This document shows, one piece after another, positions 8,559 to 17,322 of a DNA stretch of 44,840 bases (positions are counted from its first letter, which is position 1; each line of letters opens with the position of its first letter). The notes beneath the pieces were generated by a model that worked only from the letters and a program-made list of their open reading frames with translations, was not told where the DNA came from and made no database searches. Origin of the DNA: Ignavibacteriota bacterium (lineage in GTDB: Bacteria; Bacteroidota; Ignavibacteria; Tepidaquicellales; Tepidaquicellaceae). The position numbers and the translations under genes were made by a program. Location of the stretch: assembly GCA_003158365.1 (NCBI GenBank), contig PMIW01000162.1, positions 1 through 44,840 of the forward strand. The letters run 5' to 3'.

Positions 8559-9569
8559 TTAAGATTTGCTTTTATGATGTATTTTTAAATCGATAAGTTT
8601 TTCGGCTTTGTCTAATATGCCGAATGGGTGGTCAAAATTTTCCAATTCTAATTTATTAGGTTTTTTACTTATTTCCTTTTTCCAGTTAAGCTTTAAAATA
8701 TCCGAACCCGGAAACTGTCTTAGAATTTTTTTGTTTATTAAATATTGATCTACAGCAAGATTTTTTTCGAAATACGAAATTGCATTTGCCCCAAGCAGCG
8801 CGGCTTCACGCGTCAGTGTTCCACCTCCGGATAACACAATATCTGCATAACAACATAAAGAGCGGGCATCAAAAACAGGTAATTCTTTATGCCTTATTTC
8901 ACCTTCCCTGTTAATCCAAACTATCTGTGCATCAGGTACTTGCGATTTTATTTTTTCTATTAATATTTTTACTATACTTTCCTTGGAATGGTAAGACGCT
9001 AAAATCGGTTCCCCTCTTATTAATATTATCGGTTTTGTAGTTTTAAGATTTAATATTTTCAATATACTTTCATCAGGTTTGTAATCATATACATTCGCAA
9101 TCTCGCAAACCCCATCAAACTGCAGGATACTTACATGTGACGGAGTAAAGTCTCTTAGAATACTTTGTTCGATACAAATCGGGGCAATTAAGACGTTTGA
9201 AAGCGGACATACAAGCATGTTCTGAGGAACCATCAATTCATTATCAATATATGATACACTTGGTATTCCAAATCCCCAAGCTACCCTGGCAGCCTCAACA
9301 CTGTGCTTGTGAAGTAATACATCAATTTTTTGATCTTTGAAATAATCAGCAAGTTCAATTACCCTGACAGAACTTGTAATAATTTTACTGTAATGACTTT
9401 TTCCTCCGTGCTTTCCTATGATATCGGCATTAATTTTGTAGAGTTTTATTAATTCGGGAATCGGCTTGTAGTCGCGGGCAGTGTAAAAATATTCTTTAAT
9501 AAAATTTCCTACGTGCTGGAAAAAATGAACGTGGGGGCCATTGAAAATATCAATCCAGTATTTTTTCAT
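8559..9569 (-). CDS. DUF354-family GT-B-like protein
   Basis: 336 residues. The opening MKKYWIDIFNGPHVHFF and the middle GKHGGKSHYSKIITSSVRVIELADYF are characteristic of DUF354, a GT-B-fold family related to glycosyltransferases/UDP-sugar epimerases and found widely in archaea and in bacterial polysaccharide loci. The C-terminal half has a donor-site-like DIVLSGGGTLTREAALLGANAISYF. Cytosolic, with no membrane segment. It directly follows the phosphoglycosyltransferase (15 bp), so a plausible but unproven job is adding or modifying the second sugar on the lipid-linked intermediate. The exact reaction of the family is not known to me. Confidence 0.8.
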   Translation of the reverse strand: MKKYWIDIFNGPHVHFFQHVGNFIKEYFYTARDYKPIPELIKLYKINADIIGKHGGKSHYSKIITSSVRVIELADYFKDQKIDVLLHKHSVEAARVAWGFGIPSVSYIDNELMVPQNMLVCPLSNVLIAPICIEQSILRDFTPSHVSILQFDGVCEIANVYDYKPDESILKILNLKTTKPIILIRGEPILASYHSKESIVKILIEKIKSQVPDAQIVWINREGEIRHKELPVFDARSLCCYADIVLSGGGTLTREAALLGANAISYFEKNLAVDQYLINKKILRQFPGSDILKLNWKKEISKKPNKLELENFDHPFGILDKAEKLIDLKIHHKSKS

Positions 9570-9584
9570 AATAAAATAATTTTT

Positions 9585-10523
9585 CTAAAATATAATAAAT
9601 AAAGATATGCAAAAAATTAATTCTATTGCATATACAAAATAAACAATATGTTTTTCGTGTTTGGGACCGTTAATTAAAACTAAGCGTATAAGAGAATAGT
9701 ATTTTTGTTCGGGAAAATGCAAAAGTCCGTCTTTAAGTATCAGAGGTTTTAATTCTGAACGAGATTTTACACCAATGCTTATATATTTAATCACTATATT
9801 CAATAAATGGGGAAGCATAACAAAAACAACAGGAAGTACATGGCCCGTCAGAAGACCCAATCCGAAAAATACCGACGGAGGGACAAGGGTTCCGGAATCT
9901 CCTATAAATATCTTCGCAGGATATTTATTTAAATACCAGAATATTGAATATCCCGTAAGAAGCAAAATACAAATACCGGCTTCCACATGATGACCATTAA
10001 TATAAAAATATATAGTCAACGCAAAACTTGATATTATCGTAACTCCTGATTCCAATCCATTGAAACCTGCTAAAAGATTATATGCATTCACAAGAATTGC
10101 ATAAGATATGCTAATAACCAAAACAAGCATAAGATCCGTTATTATGGAATTAGATATCATTCGAATATAATATATTGAATATACCGAACCAATAACAGCT
10201 GTATATACAAATTTTGGATATGGTTTTATATTCCTGAAATGGTCAATAAAACCAAGCATGCAAATTAAAGGAGTTGTAATCAGAAGTGGTGCAACATTCT
10301 GAAAATTAAAATAATACCAGTATAATATCATAGAAAACATAAAACTAATAGTAATAGACAAACCACCTTCCTCAGGAATTTTCGGTTTATCGGATTTATT
10401 TATATCTATTCCGTATATTCCTTTATCCATTAAATAATAGTTAAAATTCTGAAGCAGGATTCTTGTAAGCGCAGCATTTAACATTACAACGATAATGAAA
10501 ACAATGATATTATTTTCAGACAT
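9585..10523 (-). CDS. Polyprenyl-phosphate HexNAc-1-phosphate transferase, DPAGT1/archaeal type (GT4/MraY family)
   Basis: 312 residues with about nine or ten membrane helices. It should start the repeat unit by moving a sugar-1-phosphate from a UDP-sugar to the lipid carrier in the inner membrane. Family marks: IPEEGGLSIT near the N-terminus, NAYNLLAGFNGLESG (as in eukaryotic DPAGT1 and archaeal homologues; bacterial WecA/MraY have an Asp motif there), and FIGDSGTL with the metal-binding Asp. The usual Asp-Asp pair after helix 3 reads GFIDHF here, i.e. the second Asp is His (codon CAT on the minus strand). It is the only initiating transferase seen in the locus. Its start overlaps the end of the upstream gene by 8 bp. 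Confidence 0.85.
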   Translation of the reverse strand: MSENNIIVFIIVVMLNAALTRILLQNFNYYLMDKGIYGIDINKSDKPKIPEEGGLSITISFMFSMILYWYYFNFQNVAPLLITTPLICMLGFIDHFRNIKPYPKFVYTAVIGSVYSIYYIRMISNSIITDLMLVLVISISYAILVNAYNLLAGFNGLESGVTIISSFALTIYFYINGHHVEAGICILLLTGYSIFWYLNKYPAKIFIGDSGTLVPPSVFFGLGLLTGHVLPVVFVMLPHLLNIVIKYISIGVKSRSELKPLILKDGLLHFPEQKYYSLIRLVLINGPKHEKHIVYFVYAIELIFCISLFIIF

Positions 10524-11679
10524 TTTTTGAAACTTTTATTTTAAATAATAAATACGATAGAGCCGTGAACATCCATGCGTTTACCCATCTCATGTACGGA
10601 GTTTTATTTATGTACATTCTGGTCTTCTGGAAGAAATAATAGCCTTTTTTACTCTTCATATTTTCAATTCCCCACAAAGCTGATTTTACCGCAAGGTCGA
10701 GGTTACCAAATCTTGTCAGGGTCAGTATTGATTGTGCAATTGCCGTTGAATCGACAGGATTAAGTCTGTGCTCATAATATTTCGGAATTTCGTTATTATG
10801 AAAAAAATTCGTTAAATAAAATTTATAACCTTCTTCAAGGTTAGAAATATAAACATTTGAATTGGAATAGTAAATAAAATCATTTAAAGCATCAAGGATA
10901 TATCCTGTATGAAAATTATCAACCCATTTCCGGGCATCTCCTCTGGAATATGACCAGCTCCCGTTTTCATTTTGATTTCTCATTACATAGTCAACGGTTT
11001 TTTTCGCCTCATTAATAAGATTATCATCTTTCGTAACTGAATATACCTGGCTCAATAACCTTGCACCTTTCATTGTTGCATTTAAGACTTTTTGCTTATC
11101 ATTTGGAGAATATGAATAACAGAATGTCTCCCCATCGAAACTTTTATTCAAATCTTTCAAAGCAAAATTAGCAGCATCTTGACATAAATCAAACGATTTG
11201 GAATTATTTAACAGAGAATAATTAATAAACAAAGAATTCGTTATTATCCCGGTTGCCACAATTGTCGGATAGAATGCAGGAATTCTTGCATAACGGGCTT
11301 CCCAGTCAAAATCATATCCCCAGCATGCTCCGCTAAAATCTTTTGATTTCAAATCAATCAACTTGTTCAATAATTTATCTATCTCAGATATATAAAAACT
11401 TTTTCTGTCCACAAATATTACAGATAAATAAGAGTAAGCTTGAATACATAATCCTAAAGTTACGGGATTTAATCCTTTTTCTATGCCAAGCAAACTTCTA
11501 GTATTAAATGGTATTCTCCTGTAAACCTGCTGGCAGCCAAATCTAATAAATTTATTTGACCTTAATACTGGAAGTTTAAAAACAGGTGACATAAGTGAAT
11601 CATAGGGATCATACCCTCTGTAATCCTCTGATATTATGTACTTTTCGAGTTGTAATATACTTTCTTCTAATTCTTTCAC
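10516..11679 (-). CDS. Alpha-alpha toroid protein (terpenoid cyclase/six-hairpin-like), unknown function
   Basis: 387 residues. Repeating helical pairs with GLNPVTLGLCIQAY, GACWGYDFDWEAR, NATMKGARLLSQVY, NENGSWSY and NAWMFTALSY look like an (alpha/alpha)6 barrel of the prenyltransferase/terpenoid-cyclase or six-hairpin glycosidase superfamily. No catalytic residues of a named enzyme can be assigned. Such proteins recur in polysaccharide loci beside DUF354 and bi-domain dehydrogenase genes, so a role in sugar modification or glycan trimming is possible (inference). The start is GTG, two bases after the preceding stop; the end (TGA) overlaps the next gene by 8 bp, indicating translational coupling. 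Confidence 0.65.
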   Translation of the reverse strand: MKELEESILQLEKYIISEDYRGYDPYDSLMSPVFKLPVLRSNKFIRFGCQQVYRRIPFNTRSLLGIEKGLNPVTLGLCIQAYSYLSVIFVDRKSFYISEIDKLLNKLIDLKSKDFSGACWGYDFDWEARYARIPAFYPTIVATGIITNSLFINYSLLNNSKSFDLCQDAANFALKDLNKSFDGETFCYSYSPNDKQKVLNATMKGARLLSQVYSVTKDDNLINEAKKTVDYVMRNQNENGSWSYSRGDARKWVDNFHTGYILDALNDFIYYSNSNVYISNLEEGYKFYLTNFFHNNEIPKYYEHRLNPVDSTAIAQSILTLTRFGNLDLAVKSALWGIENMKSKKGYYFFQKTRMYINKTPYMRWVNAWMFTALSYLLFKIKVSKNV

Positions 11680-11681
11680 AT

Positions 11682-13814
11682 CTATATCTGTCCTGGACTT
11701 CCTGTTTTTATTGATTCTAAAATTTTTAAAGTGACTAAAGAAGTATCAAAAATAGAATCAACGGATAAATTTTCTTTTTCTTTTCCTTCAAGCAATTTAA
11801 TAAAATGCAATACTTCTTCTTTATGTCCCTTGCTTCCGGAATAAGATTTTTTTATTTTCCTGCTGTTATTATAAAAAGTAACATCCCTGAAATTATTCAT
11901 TACGGCTGTTTTACCGCCGGAGAAAACTTCACAGTATTCTTTCGGCTGGGAACTGTCACCGCTTGCAACATAAAGAATATTTACAACGGAACCATTTTCG
12001 TATTTGATTGTGATGTTAACATTATCATTTTCAACCAATTTCGAATTATCTGTGTCTAATGATTCAGCGAAAACCTTAATCGGTCTGGAATCCGTTAAGT
12101 AAGAAATTGTATCAATAAAATGGCATACCTCACCGATAATTCGTCCTCCCTGCTCCGGAGACTGTATCCAGTGAGTCTTCGGGATCAATCCTGCATTAAT
12201 CCTGTAGTTAATTACATAAGGTTCGAGATTGTTACTATAGAATTTCTTAATATCGTTGAAAGGTTCAGAGAATCTTCTGTTAAATCCGACGAATAAAATC
12301 TTTTCCGGATTATACAGATTTTCTATTTCATCAAGTTCATCTGCATTTATTGCAATCGGCTTTTCAACAAAAACATTCTTCCCTTTTTTAATTGCTTGAG
12401 CTACATATTTTCCGTGAGAATCGTGACGCGAGGCTATAAATACAGTATCAATTTTTTCATCATTCAGAATCTCATCGTAATCAGTAGTGAAATACTCAAA
12501 ACCGAATTTATCTGAAACCGATTTCGAATTTACCGGCGTACCAGTACAAACTCCCCGTAAAGATACTTTATTTTTTATAAGATGAGGCAGTAGATTTGAC
12601 TGTGCAAAATTACCTGCACCTATAAAACCAACAACAGGTTTTGATGACAGAATTATTTTAGAATTTGAATTATAGAATTTCTTAACCGATAAATTCTCGT
12701 TTTCGGGATATCCAATCAATATTGCAATATATTTTTCACTTTTTTTGTCTGTTATTATATCATAAGCATTAAGAGCATTTTCAATTTCGAATCTGTGAGT
12801 AATTAGAGATTTTACATCAATCCTATTCTGTGAAATTAAGTCCAACACAGACTGCATATTCCTGTTTTCAGTCCATCTTACATAACCCATAGGATAATCT
12901 ATTCCTGCATCTTCATATTGTTTATCATACCTTCCCGGTCCATAACTGCAGGATATTTTCACATCCAGTTCTTTCTCATAAAAAGGTGACCGCGGAATAT
13001 CCGTTTTCACAGCACCAACTATTACAATGCACGATTTTTTTCTTGCATATTCTAGAGCAAACTCTACAGGTTCATTCGATTTTGTTCCCGCGGTAATAAT
13101 CACAGCATCAGTGCCATATCCATTAGTAAACGATTCAACAGTCTTAATAGAGTCTGAATCAGATAAACAGCATATATCACATCCCAGCTTTTCAGCCAGT
13201 TCAAAATTTGATTTATTAATATCGATTCCTATAACTTTACATCCATTCGCTTTAAGAATTTGAACTGTTATAAGTCCTATTAATCCCAGACCTATCACCG
13301 CTGCAGATTCTCCTATATTAATTTTTGCCTGTCTTACACCCTGCATGGCTATCGAACCCAATGTTGTAAAACTTGCCTCTTCGAATGAAACATTATCAGG
13401 AATTTTAGCAATTAAATTTTTGGGAACACTTATTACTTCGGAGTGATTTGCCGAAGAGCCTGCACACGCAACCCTGTCACCCGGTTTAAATTCATCAACA
13501 GATGATTCAATTACAACTCCTGCACAGCTGTATCCTAACTCCTTATAATTATCGAGACGATTTTGTACTTTGCTATAAGTAGCGGTCAGTCCTTCCTTCT
13601 TAACATTCTCCAATACCTGTTTGACTAGGTCGGGACGCGATTTCACTTTACCAAGCATTGATGCCTGTGCTGTTTCTACCGATGTCTTCTCAGTTCCGGA
13701 ACTAATTACCGAGTTTACATTTTTAACAAGAACATACCCCTTTTTTAAAACCGGTGCAGGTAAATCTTCAATTTTCATTTCCCCTGATTTCTGATACTGT
13801 ATAATTTGTTTCAT
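11682..13814 (-). CDS. Bi-domain oxidoreductase: zinc-type alcohol dehydrogenase fused to Gfo/Idh/MocA dehydrogenase
   Basis: 710 residues. Residues 1 to about 365 are a medium-chain (threonine dehydrogenase-like) dehydrogenase with the NAD-binding GLGLIGLITVQ. Residues about 385-710 are a Gfo/Idh/MocA domain with VGFIGAGNFAQSNLLPHL and the signature VEKPIAIN. Both halves keep their dinucleotide-binding glycines, so this is an intact fusion, not two joined fragments. This fused form is common in bacterial and archaeal polysaccharide loci; the substrate is thought to be a nucleotide or lipid-linked sugar but is not established. It sits between a methyltransferase gene (6 bp) and the toroid gene (2 bp) and probably works with them. 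Confidence 0.9.
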   Translation of the reverse strand: MKQIIQYQKSGEMKIEDLPAPVLKKGYVLVKNVNSVISSGTEKTSVETAQASMLGKVKSRPDLVKQVLENVKKEGLTATYSKVQNRLDNYKELGYSCAGVVIESSVDEFKPGDRVACAGSSANHSEVISVPKNLIAKIPDNVSFEEASFTTLGSIAMQGVRQAKINIGESAAVIGLGLIGLITVQILKANGCKVIGIDINKSNFELAEKLGCDICCLSDSDSIKTVESFTNGYGTDAVIITAGTKSNEPVEFALEYARKKSCIVIVGAVKTDIPRSPFYEKELDVKISCSYGPGRYDKQYEDAGIDYPMGYVRWTENRNMQSVLDLISQNRIDVKSLITHRFEIENALNAYDIITDKKSEKYIAILIGYPENENLSVKKFYNSNSKIILSSKPVVGFIGAGNFAQSNLLPHLIKNKVSLRGVCTGTPVNSKSVSDKFGFEYFTTDYDEILNDEKIDTVFIASRHDSHGKYVAQAIKKGKNVFVEKPIAINADELDEIENLYNPEKILFVGFNRRFSEPFNDIKKFYSNNLEPYVINYRINAGLIPKTHWIQSPEQGGRIIGEVCHFIDTISYLTDSRPIKVFAESLDTDNSKLVENDNVNITIKYENGSVVNILYVASGDSSQPKEYCEVFSGGKTAVMNNFRDVTFYNNSRKIKKSYSGSKGHKEEVLHFIKLLEGKEKENLSVDSIFDTSLVTLKILESIKTGSPGQI

Positions 13815-13820
13815 AATTAA

Positions 13821-14516
13821 TTATTTTTTCAGAACTAAAAAAATAAGGGAGCTAAAATATTTATTTAATGCAGTTCTTTTTCCAAAATCATATTTGCCGT
13901 AATATGCCATTTCCTGAATTGTAAAGCCGTATTTTAGAAATAATTGCTTGATTTGCTTTTCATTCATATAGTTTATTATAAAATGAAAATTATTTTTACT
14001 GAATAATCCGAGCTTTTTAAAAATTATTTCAATTTTTCTAAAAAAGGAAACTTTATTTGGTATGGATATAAACAAATATCCACCGGGACGCAATAAATTA
14101 TAACACTGCTCCGTTAATTTTTCTTTTTCACTCACGTATTCAAACACACTTGAAAGTAATATAATCGAAGCTGTATTACTTTTGGAAGAAATATAATCCT
14201 CTTCCATTGGAAGCATTTTATTGTGTATGCATATATTTCCGGTATCATTTCCAATTTTGTCAGACAACAAACGAATCATTTTGGATGATGAGTCTATGCT
14301 TATTGTTTTATATCCTTTTGAAACGCAATAAACGGAAAGAATTCCATTGCCACAACCTAAATCATAAATAAGATTATCACAGAATTCAATAGAATATTTA
14401 TCAATATTTCTTTCCCATAAATTATATCGAGATAAATAATCTTTCTTCTCCATAGTTTCGATTTCATATACTTCGGAAATATTATCAAAATATTCAGATA
14501 TATTTTTTCTATACAT
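13821..14516 (-). CDS. Class I SAM-dependent methyltransferase
   Basis: 231 residues with the AdoMet-binding motif LIYDLGCGNGILSVY (about 58-72), an acidic residue after the second strand (SIDSSSKM) and the later LRPGGYLFISIPN loop. A type-11/ubiE-like methyltransferase, probably acting on a sugar or lipid-linked glycan. A 65-bp spacer separates it from the upstream GT4 gene, wider than the usual gap here, so an internal promoter is possible although I see no convincing -35/-10 pair. Confidence 0.88.
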   Translation of the reverse strand: MYRKNISEYFDNISEVYEIETMEKKDYLSRYNLWERNIDKYSIEFCDNLIYDLGCGNGILSVYCVSKGYKTISIDSSSKMIRLLSDKIGNDTGNICIHNKMLPMEEDYISSKSNTASIILLSSVFEYVSEKEKLTEQCYNLLRPGGYLFISIPNKVSFFRKIEIIFKKLGLFSKNNFHFIINYMNEKQIKQLFLKYGFTIQEMAYYGKYDFGKRTALNKYFSSLIFLVLKK

Positions 14517-14581
14517 ATATTATATAAAATTTATTTATCAATATTGACTAAAATTCATCAATGCAAGTTTAATAACTTTGT

Positions 14582-15745
14582 TTAAATAACCTCTTTATTC
14601 CACGAATTATTAATAACTCCATTAAATATTGATACAATATTTCTAATATTAATATCCAAAGTGTATTTTTCTTCAAATCGTTTTCTTGCATTTAAAGACA
14701 TATAGTAAAATAGTTTTCGGTCTTTTAATATTTTTATAACAGCTTCCGCATAATTTTTTGCGATATAATTATTAATTAAAAAACCTGTTTCCCCGTCAAC
14801 AACCACTTCGGGAATCGCGCCTACCGTTCCTGCCGAAACAATTGGACATCCCGCTGACATTGCATCAAGTAAAACCAACGGAAAACCGTCTATATATGTT
14901 GGGTATAGAAGTATATCCGAGTTTTCTAATAAATTTATTTTATTTTCATGATAAACAGATCCTATAAAATTTACATTACTGTTTAAATTTTTTTCATCAA
15001 CCATTCTGTAAAATTCTTCCTTAACTTTTTCCTGTGACAAATTGAAATACCAGTCATGTCCCCATTTACCGGCAACATTTAATTTAATATCCGGATAATC
15101 TTTTTTTATTATTTCCAGAACCTCCAGTGATAAGAAAAGGCCTTTGAATTTTAATAAATTTCCAAAGAAAAATAGAATAGGTAGTCTATTGTTTACATTC
15201 CTTCCTTTATAAGTAACTTCGGACTGAATACCATTTGGTAATGAAATAATATTTTCCGACTTTTGCCATTTTATAAAAATGTGCTTTAATTTTTCACCCA
15301 GGACTATAGAATAATCAATTTTCTTTTGAGATATACTGATAAAATACCGCATAAATATATTTGCTTTGCTGTAGAAATTTAAAAATTCCGAACCGTGAAG
15401 ATGTTGAATAATTCTGGACTTAAAAAATAGCTTAGAAATTAAAACGAAAAGGCCTTCCCTTATGTAGGCAATTCCCTGCGGTGTGTTAATATATATTAAG
15501 TCGGGTTTCTGCTTCCTGCATATTTTATAAAATTGAAATAAATTTTTGACAGCTGTTTTCACATTCATATAATCGAATCTTCCTAAATTATCCAGATCTG
15601 ACCTTGAGTCACTTGTGTTAAGAGAAAATACAGAAAATTCGCTTTTTATTAAAGGATGATTAATTAAGTTTTCGAAATATACACTCGATCCGTGATACGG
15701 AGGAGGCAAAGAACCGATAAAAAGTATTTTGTTTTTTTTATTCAC
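14582..15745 (-). CDS. Glycosyltransferase family 4 (GT-B)
   Basis: 387 residues. N-terminal acceptor domain begins ILFIGSLPPPYHGSSVYF. The C-terminal donor domain carries LFFFGNLLKFKGL and the GT4 signature GFPLVLLDAMSAGCPIVS followed by GAIPEVVVDGETGFL. A retaining cytosolic enzyme that extends the repeat unit; donor sugar unknown. Start is GTG at 15745. It lies 20 bp downstream of the decayed methyltransferase remnant. Confidence 0.92.
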   Translation of the reverse strand: MNKKNKILFIGSLPPPYHGSSVYFENLINHPLIKSEFSVFSLNTSDSRSDLDNLGRFDYMNVKTAVKNLFQFYKICRKQKPDLIYINTPQGIAYIREGLFVLISKLFFKSRIIQHLHGSEFLNFYSKANIFMRYFISISQKKIDYSIVLGEKLKHIFIKWQKSENIISLPNGIQSEVTYKGRNVNNRLPILFFFGNLLKFKGLFLSLEVLEIIKKDYPDIKLNVAGKWGHDWYFNLSQEKVKEEFYRMVDEKNLNSNVNFIGSVYHENKINLLENSDILLYPTYIDGFPLVLLDAMSAGCPIVSAGTVGAIPEVVVDGETGFLINNYIAKNYAEAVIKILKDRKLFYYMSLNARKRFEEKYTLDINIRNIVSIFNGVINNSWNKEVI

Positions 15746-15765
15746 AAAGATAGGTAACCATAATA

Positions 15766-16262
15766 TTATTTAATTAAAAATCCGGGAAGTCTGAGAAATC
15801 TTAATATAGAATTTATTTTTAATATTACATAATATCCGACATTTATAATAATCCAATTAATTTTTTTATATTGATTTTTGGATTCCGATGTTCATGCTCT
15901 GTTTTTCCGGTAATAAAAGCAGTTGTTTCTTCTTTTATTTTTTTCTTAATGACTAAAACACTGTCATAAAAATGCAGTGAATTTACCGTTTAAGTATAAC
16001 GGTTAGGTTTAAACTTTTTTTGTTCAGAATATAATGCATTTAAATAATCAATTAATTTTTTACTGAATTCGATAAAAGTATTATATCTTCGAAAGCCACC
16101 TCCGAATTTAAGGTAGTATGATGTATGTAAATCTTCGCATAAATAGACTCCATCAGGTTTAATATGTTCAAATAAATATTTAAATGAAATTTTCTGGTGC
16201 GAAACCATATGACTGCCGTCATCAATCAGAGAATATTGTTTATCATTTAATAAATTAGTCAT
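15766..16262 (-). pseudogene. Decayed class I SAM methyltransferase (CmcI/macrocin O-methyltransferase-like), C-terminal remnant
   Basis: The 3' half of a sugar O-methyltransferase gene. Reading begins at 16262 just before YSLIDDGSHMVSHQKISF, a core motif that normally lies mid-protein; the AdoMet-binding N-terminal half is missing and an in-frame stop sits directly upstream. After 90 codons there is a TAA (15990-15992), yet the same frame goes on with VNSLHFYDSVLVIKK, the usual ending strand of the family, to a stop at 15843. A second frame, open from about 15897 to the stop at 15766, reads NWIIINVGYYVILKINS and so on, suggesting a frameshift near 15885-15897. So there are three lesions: 5' deletion, nonsense and probable frameshift (the last less certain). 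It lies 6 bp after a GT2 gene. The first 90 codons could still be translated but would lack the cofactor site. Confidence 0.8.
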
Positions 16263-16268
16263 TTATTT

Positions 16269-17291
16269 TCAGTTTGGAGTTTTTCTGAATATTCTCTTGG
16301 TAAGGAATAATAACGAGTCGCATATTTTTGTACCGAAAATTAATAAAGCAATAAAATAAATATAGTAATAAATAGTATTGTTAATTTTAACTCTGTCGTT
16401 TAATTGCCTGAAATAAAAAATAAAATCTATTGTTCCGACTCTCTGCCGTTGAATTGCAAGGACTCTGTATGAATATTTTGAAAGATTTTTTCTTAATTTC
16501 TCCGAAAAATTAATCTTATACTTCTCATCTAAATAATCTGAAATTCTAAAAAAAGACATCATAAAATTAACGGAGTTTCTTATGGTTATAATACCCGGGT
16601 CATAAAGATGCTTTTCGTTTTCCGAATTACCAAAAAACGGGACTTCCGTTTTTTCTTTCATGGAATAAACGATAGGTATATCACAATATCCGCAAGGGTA
16701 CTTTAAGACAACTTCCGAAAGCAAATAAATCTGATATAGCAAGGTTCCGTTAAATATATCTGTTGAAAGTCCGGTTAGATATTCCCTTTTGATATTAAAT
16801 CCCGACATTGCAACACTAATTCGGAATAATTTCAATAAAGTATCGACTCCCGGCTCAAATAACTGTGACTTCGAAAAATAATTCATTGGTTCTTCCCAGC
16901 CCGAACTATGCAAGTATTTCCAGTTTTTCAGAATGTAACCTAAATTTCTATTTTTCTTTACAAATTCAATGTAGCTGCATAAATTATTTTTAATAAAAAA
17001 ATCATCATCACCCATTAGCATCATATATTCCCCTTCACCCTTCTCGACTAACTTTTTTATGTTTCCATCAAACCCGAGATTTTCTTCATTTTCAATATAC
17101 TTTACGTCAAATAGTCCTTTATCCCTGAACTGAACGATGACTTTTCTAATCTCCAATCTCTTCGGACTATTATCCTCTATCACTAAAATGTCTATATCAT
17201 CTGAACATTCGGAAGGAATACTGTTAAGTAATCTCGATAATGTTTCAGGTCTGTTATAAGCCGGAATGCTTATTGTGATAATTTTATTCAA
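16269..17291 (-). CDS. Glycosyltransferase family 2 (GT-A)
   Basis: 340 residues. Starts ITISIPAYNRPETLSRLL, with the nucleotide-binding strand DILVIEDNS and the DXD-type metal site LMGDDDFF near residue 95. C-terminal hydrophobic stretch YYYIYFIALLIFG (about 310-325) may tether it to the membrane. An inverting transferase of unknown sugar. The TTG start is the only usual start that keeps the first beta-strand; the upstream frame is closed within eight codons without ATG or GTG. Confidence 0.9.
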   Translation of the reverse strand: MNKIITISIPAYNRPETLSRLLNSIPSECSDDIDILVIEDNSPKRLEIRKVIVQFRDKGLFDVKYIENEENLGFDGNIKKLVEKGEGEYMMLMGDDDFFIKNNLCSYIEFVKKNRNLGYILKNWKYLHSSGWEEPMNYFSKSQLFEPGVDTLLKLFRISVAMSGFNIKREYLTGLSTDIFNGTLLYQIYLLSEVVLKYPCGYCDIPIVYSMKEKTEVPFFGNSENEKHLYDPGIITIRNSVNFMMSFFRISDYLDEKYKINFSEKLRKNLSKYSYRVLAIQRQRVGTIDFIFYFRQLNDRVKINNTIYYYIYFIALLIFGTKICDSLLFLTKRIFRKTPN

Positions 17292-17322
17292 TCTATTTCG
17301 AAATATTTCTCTTTATTATTGT

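Noticed and set aside
14517..14581. Promoter in the 65-bp spacer before the methyltransferase at 13821
   Set aside because: A TATAAT-like element exists on the minus strand but no -35 element lies at a suitable distance.
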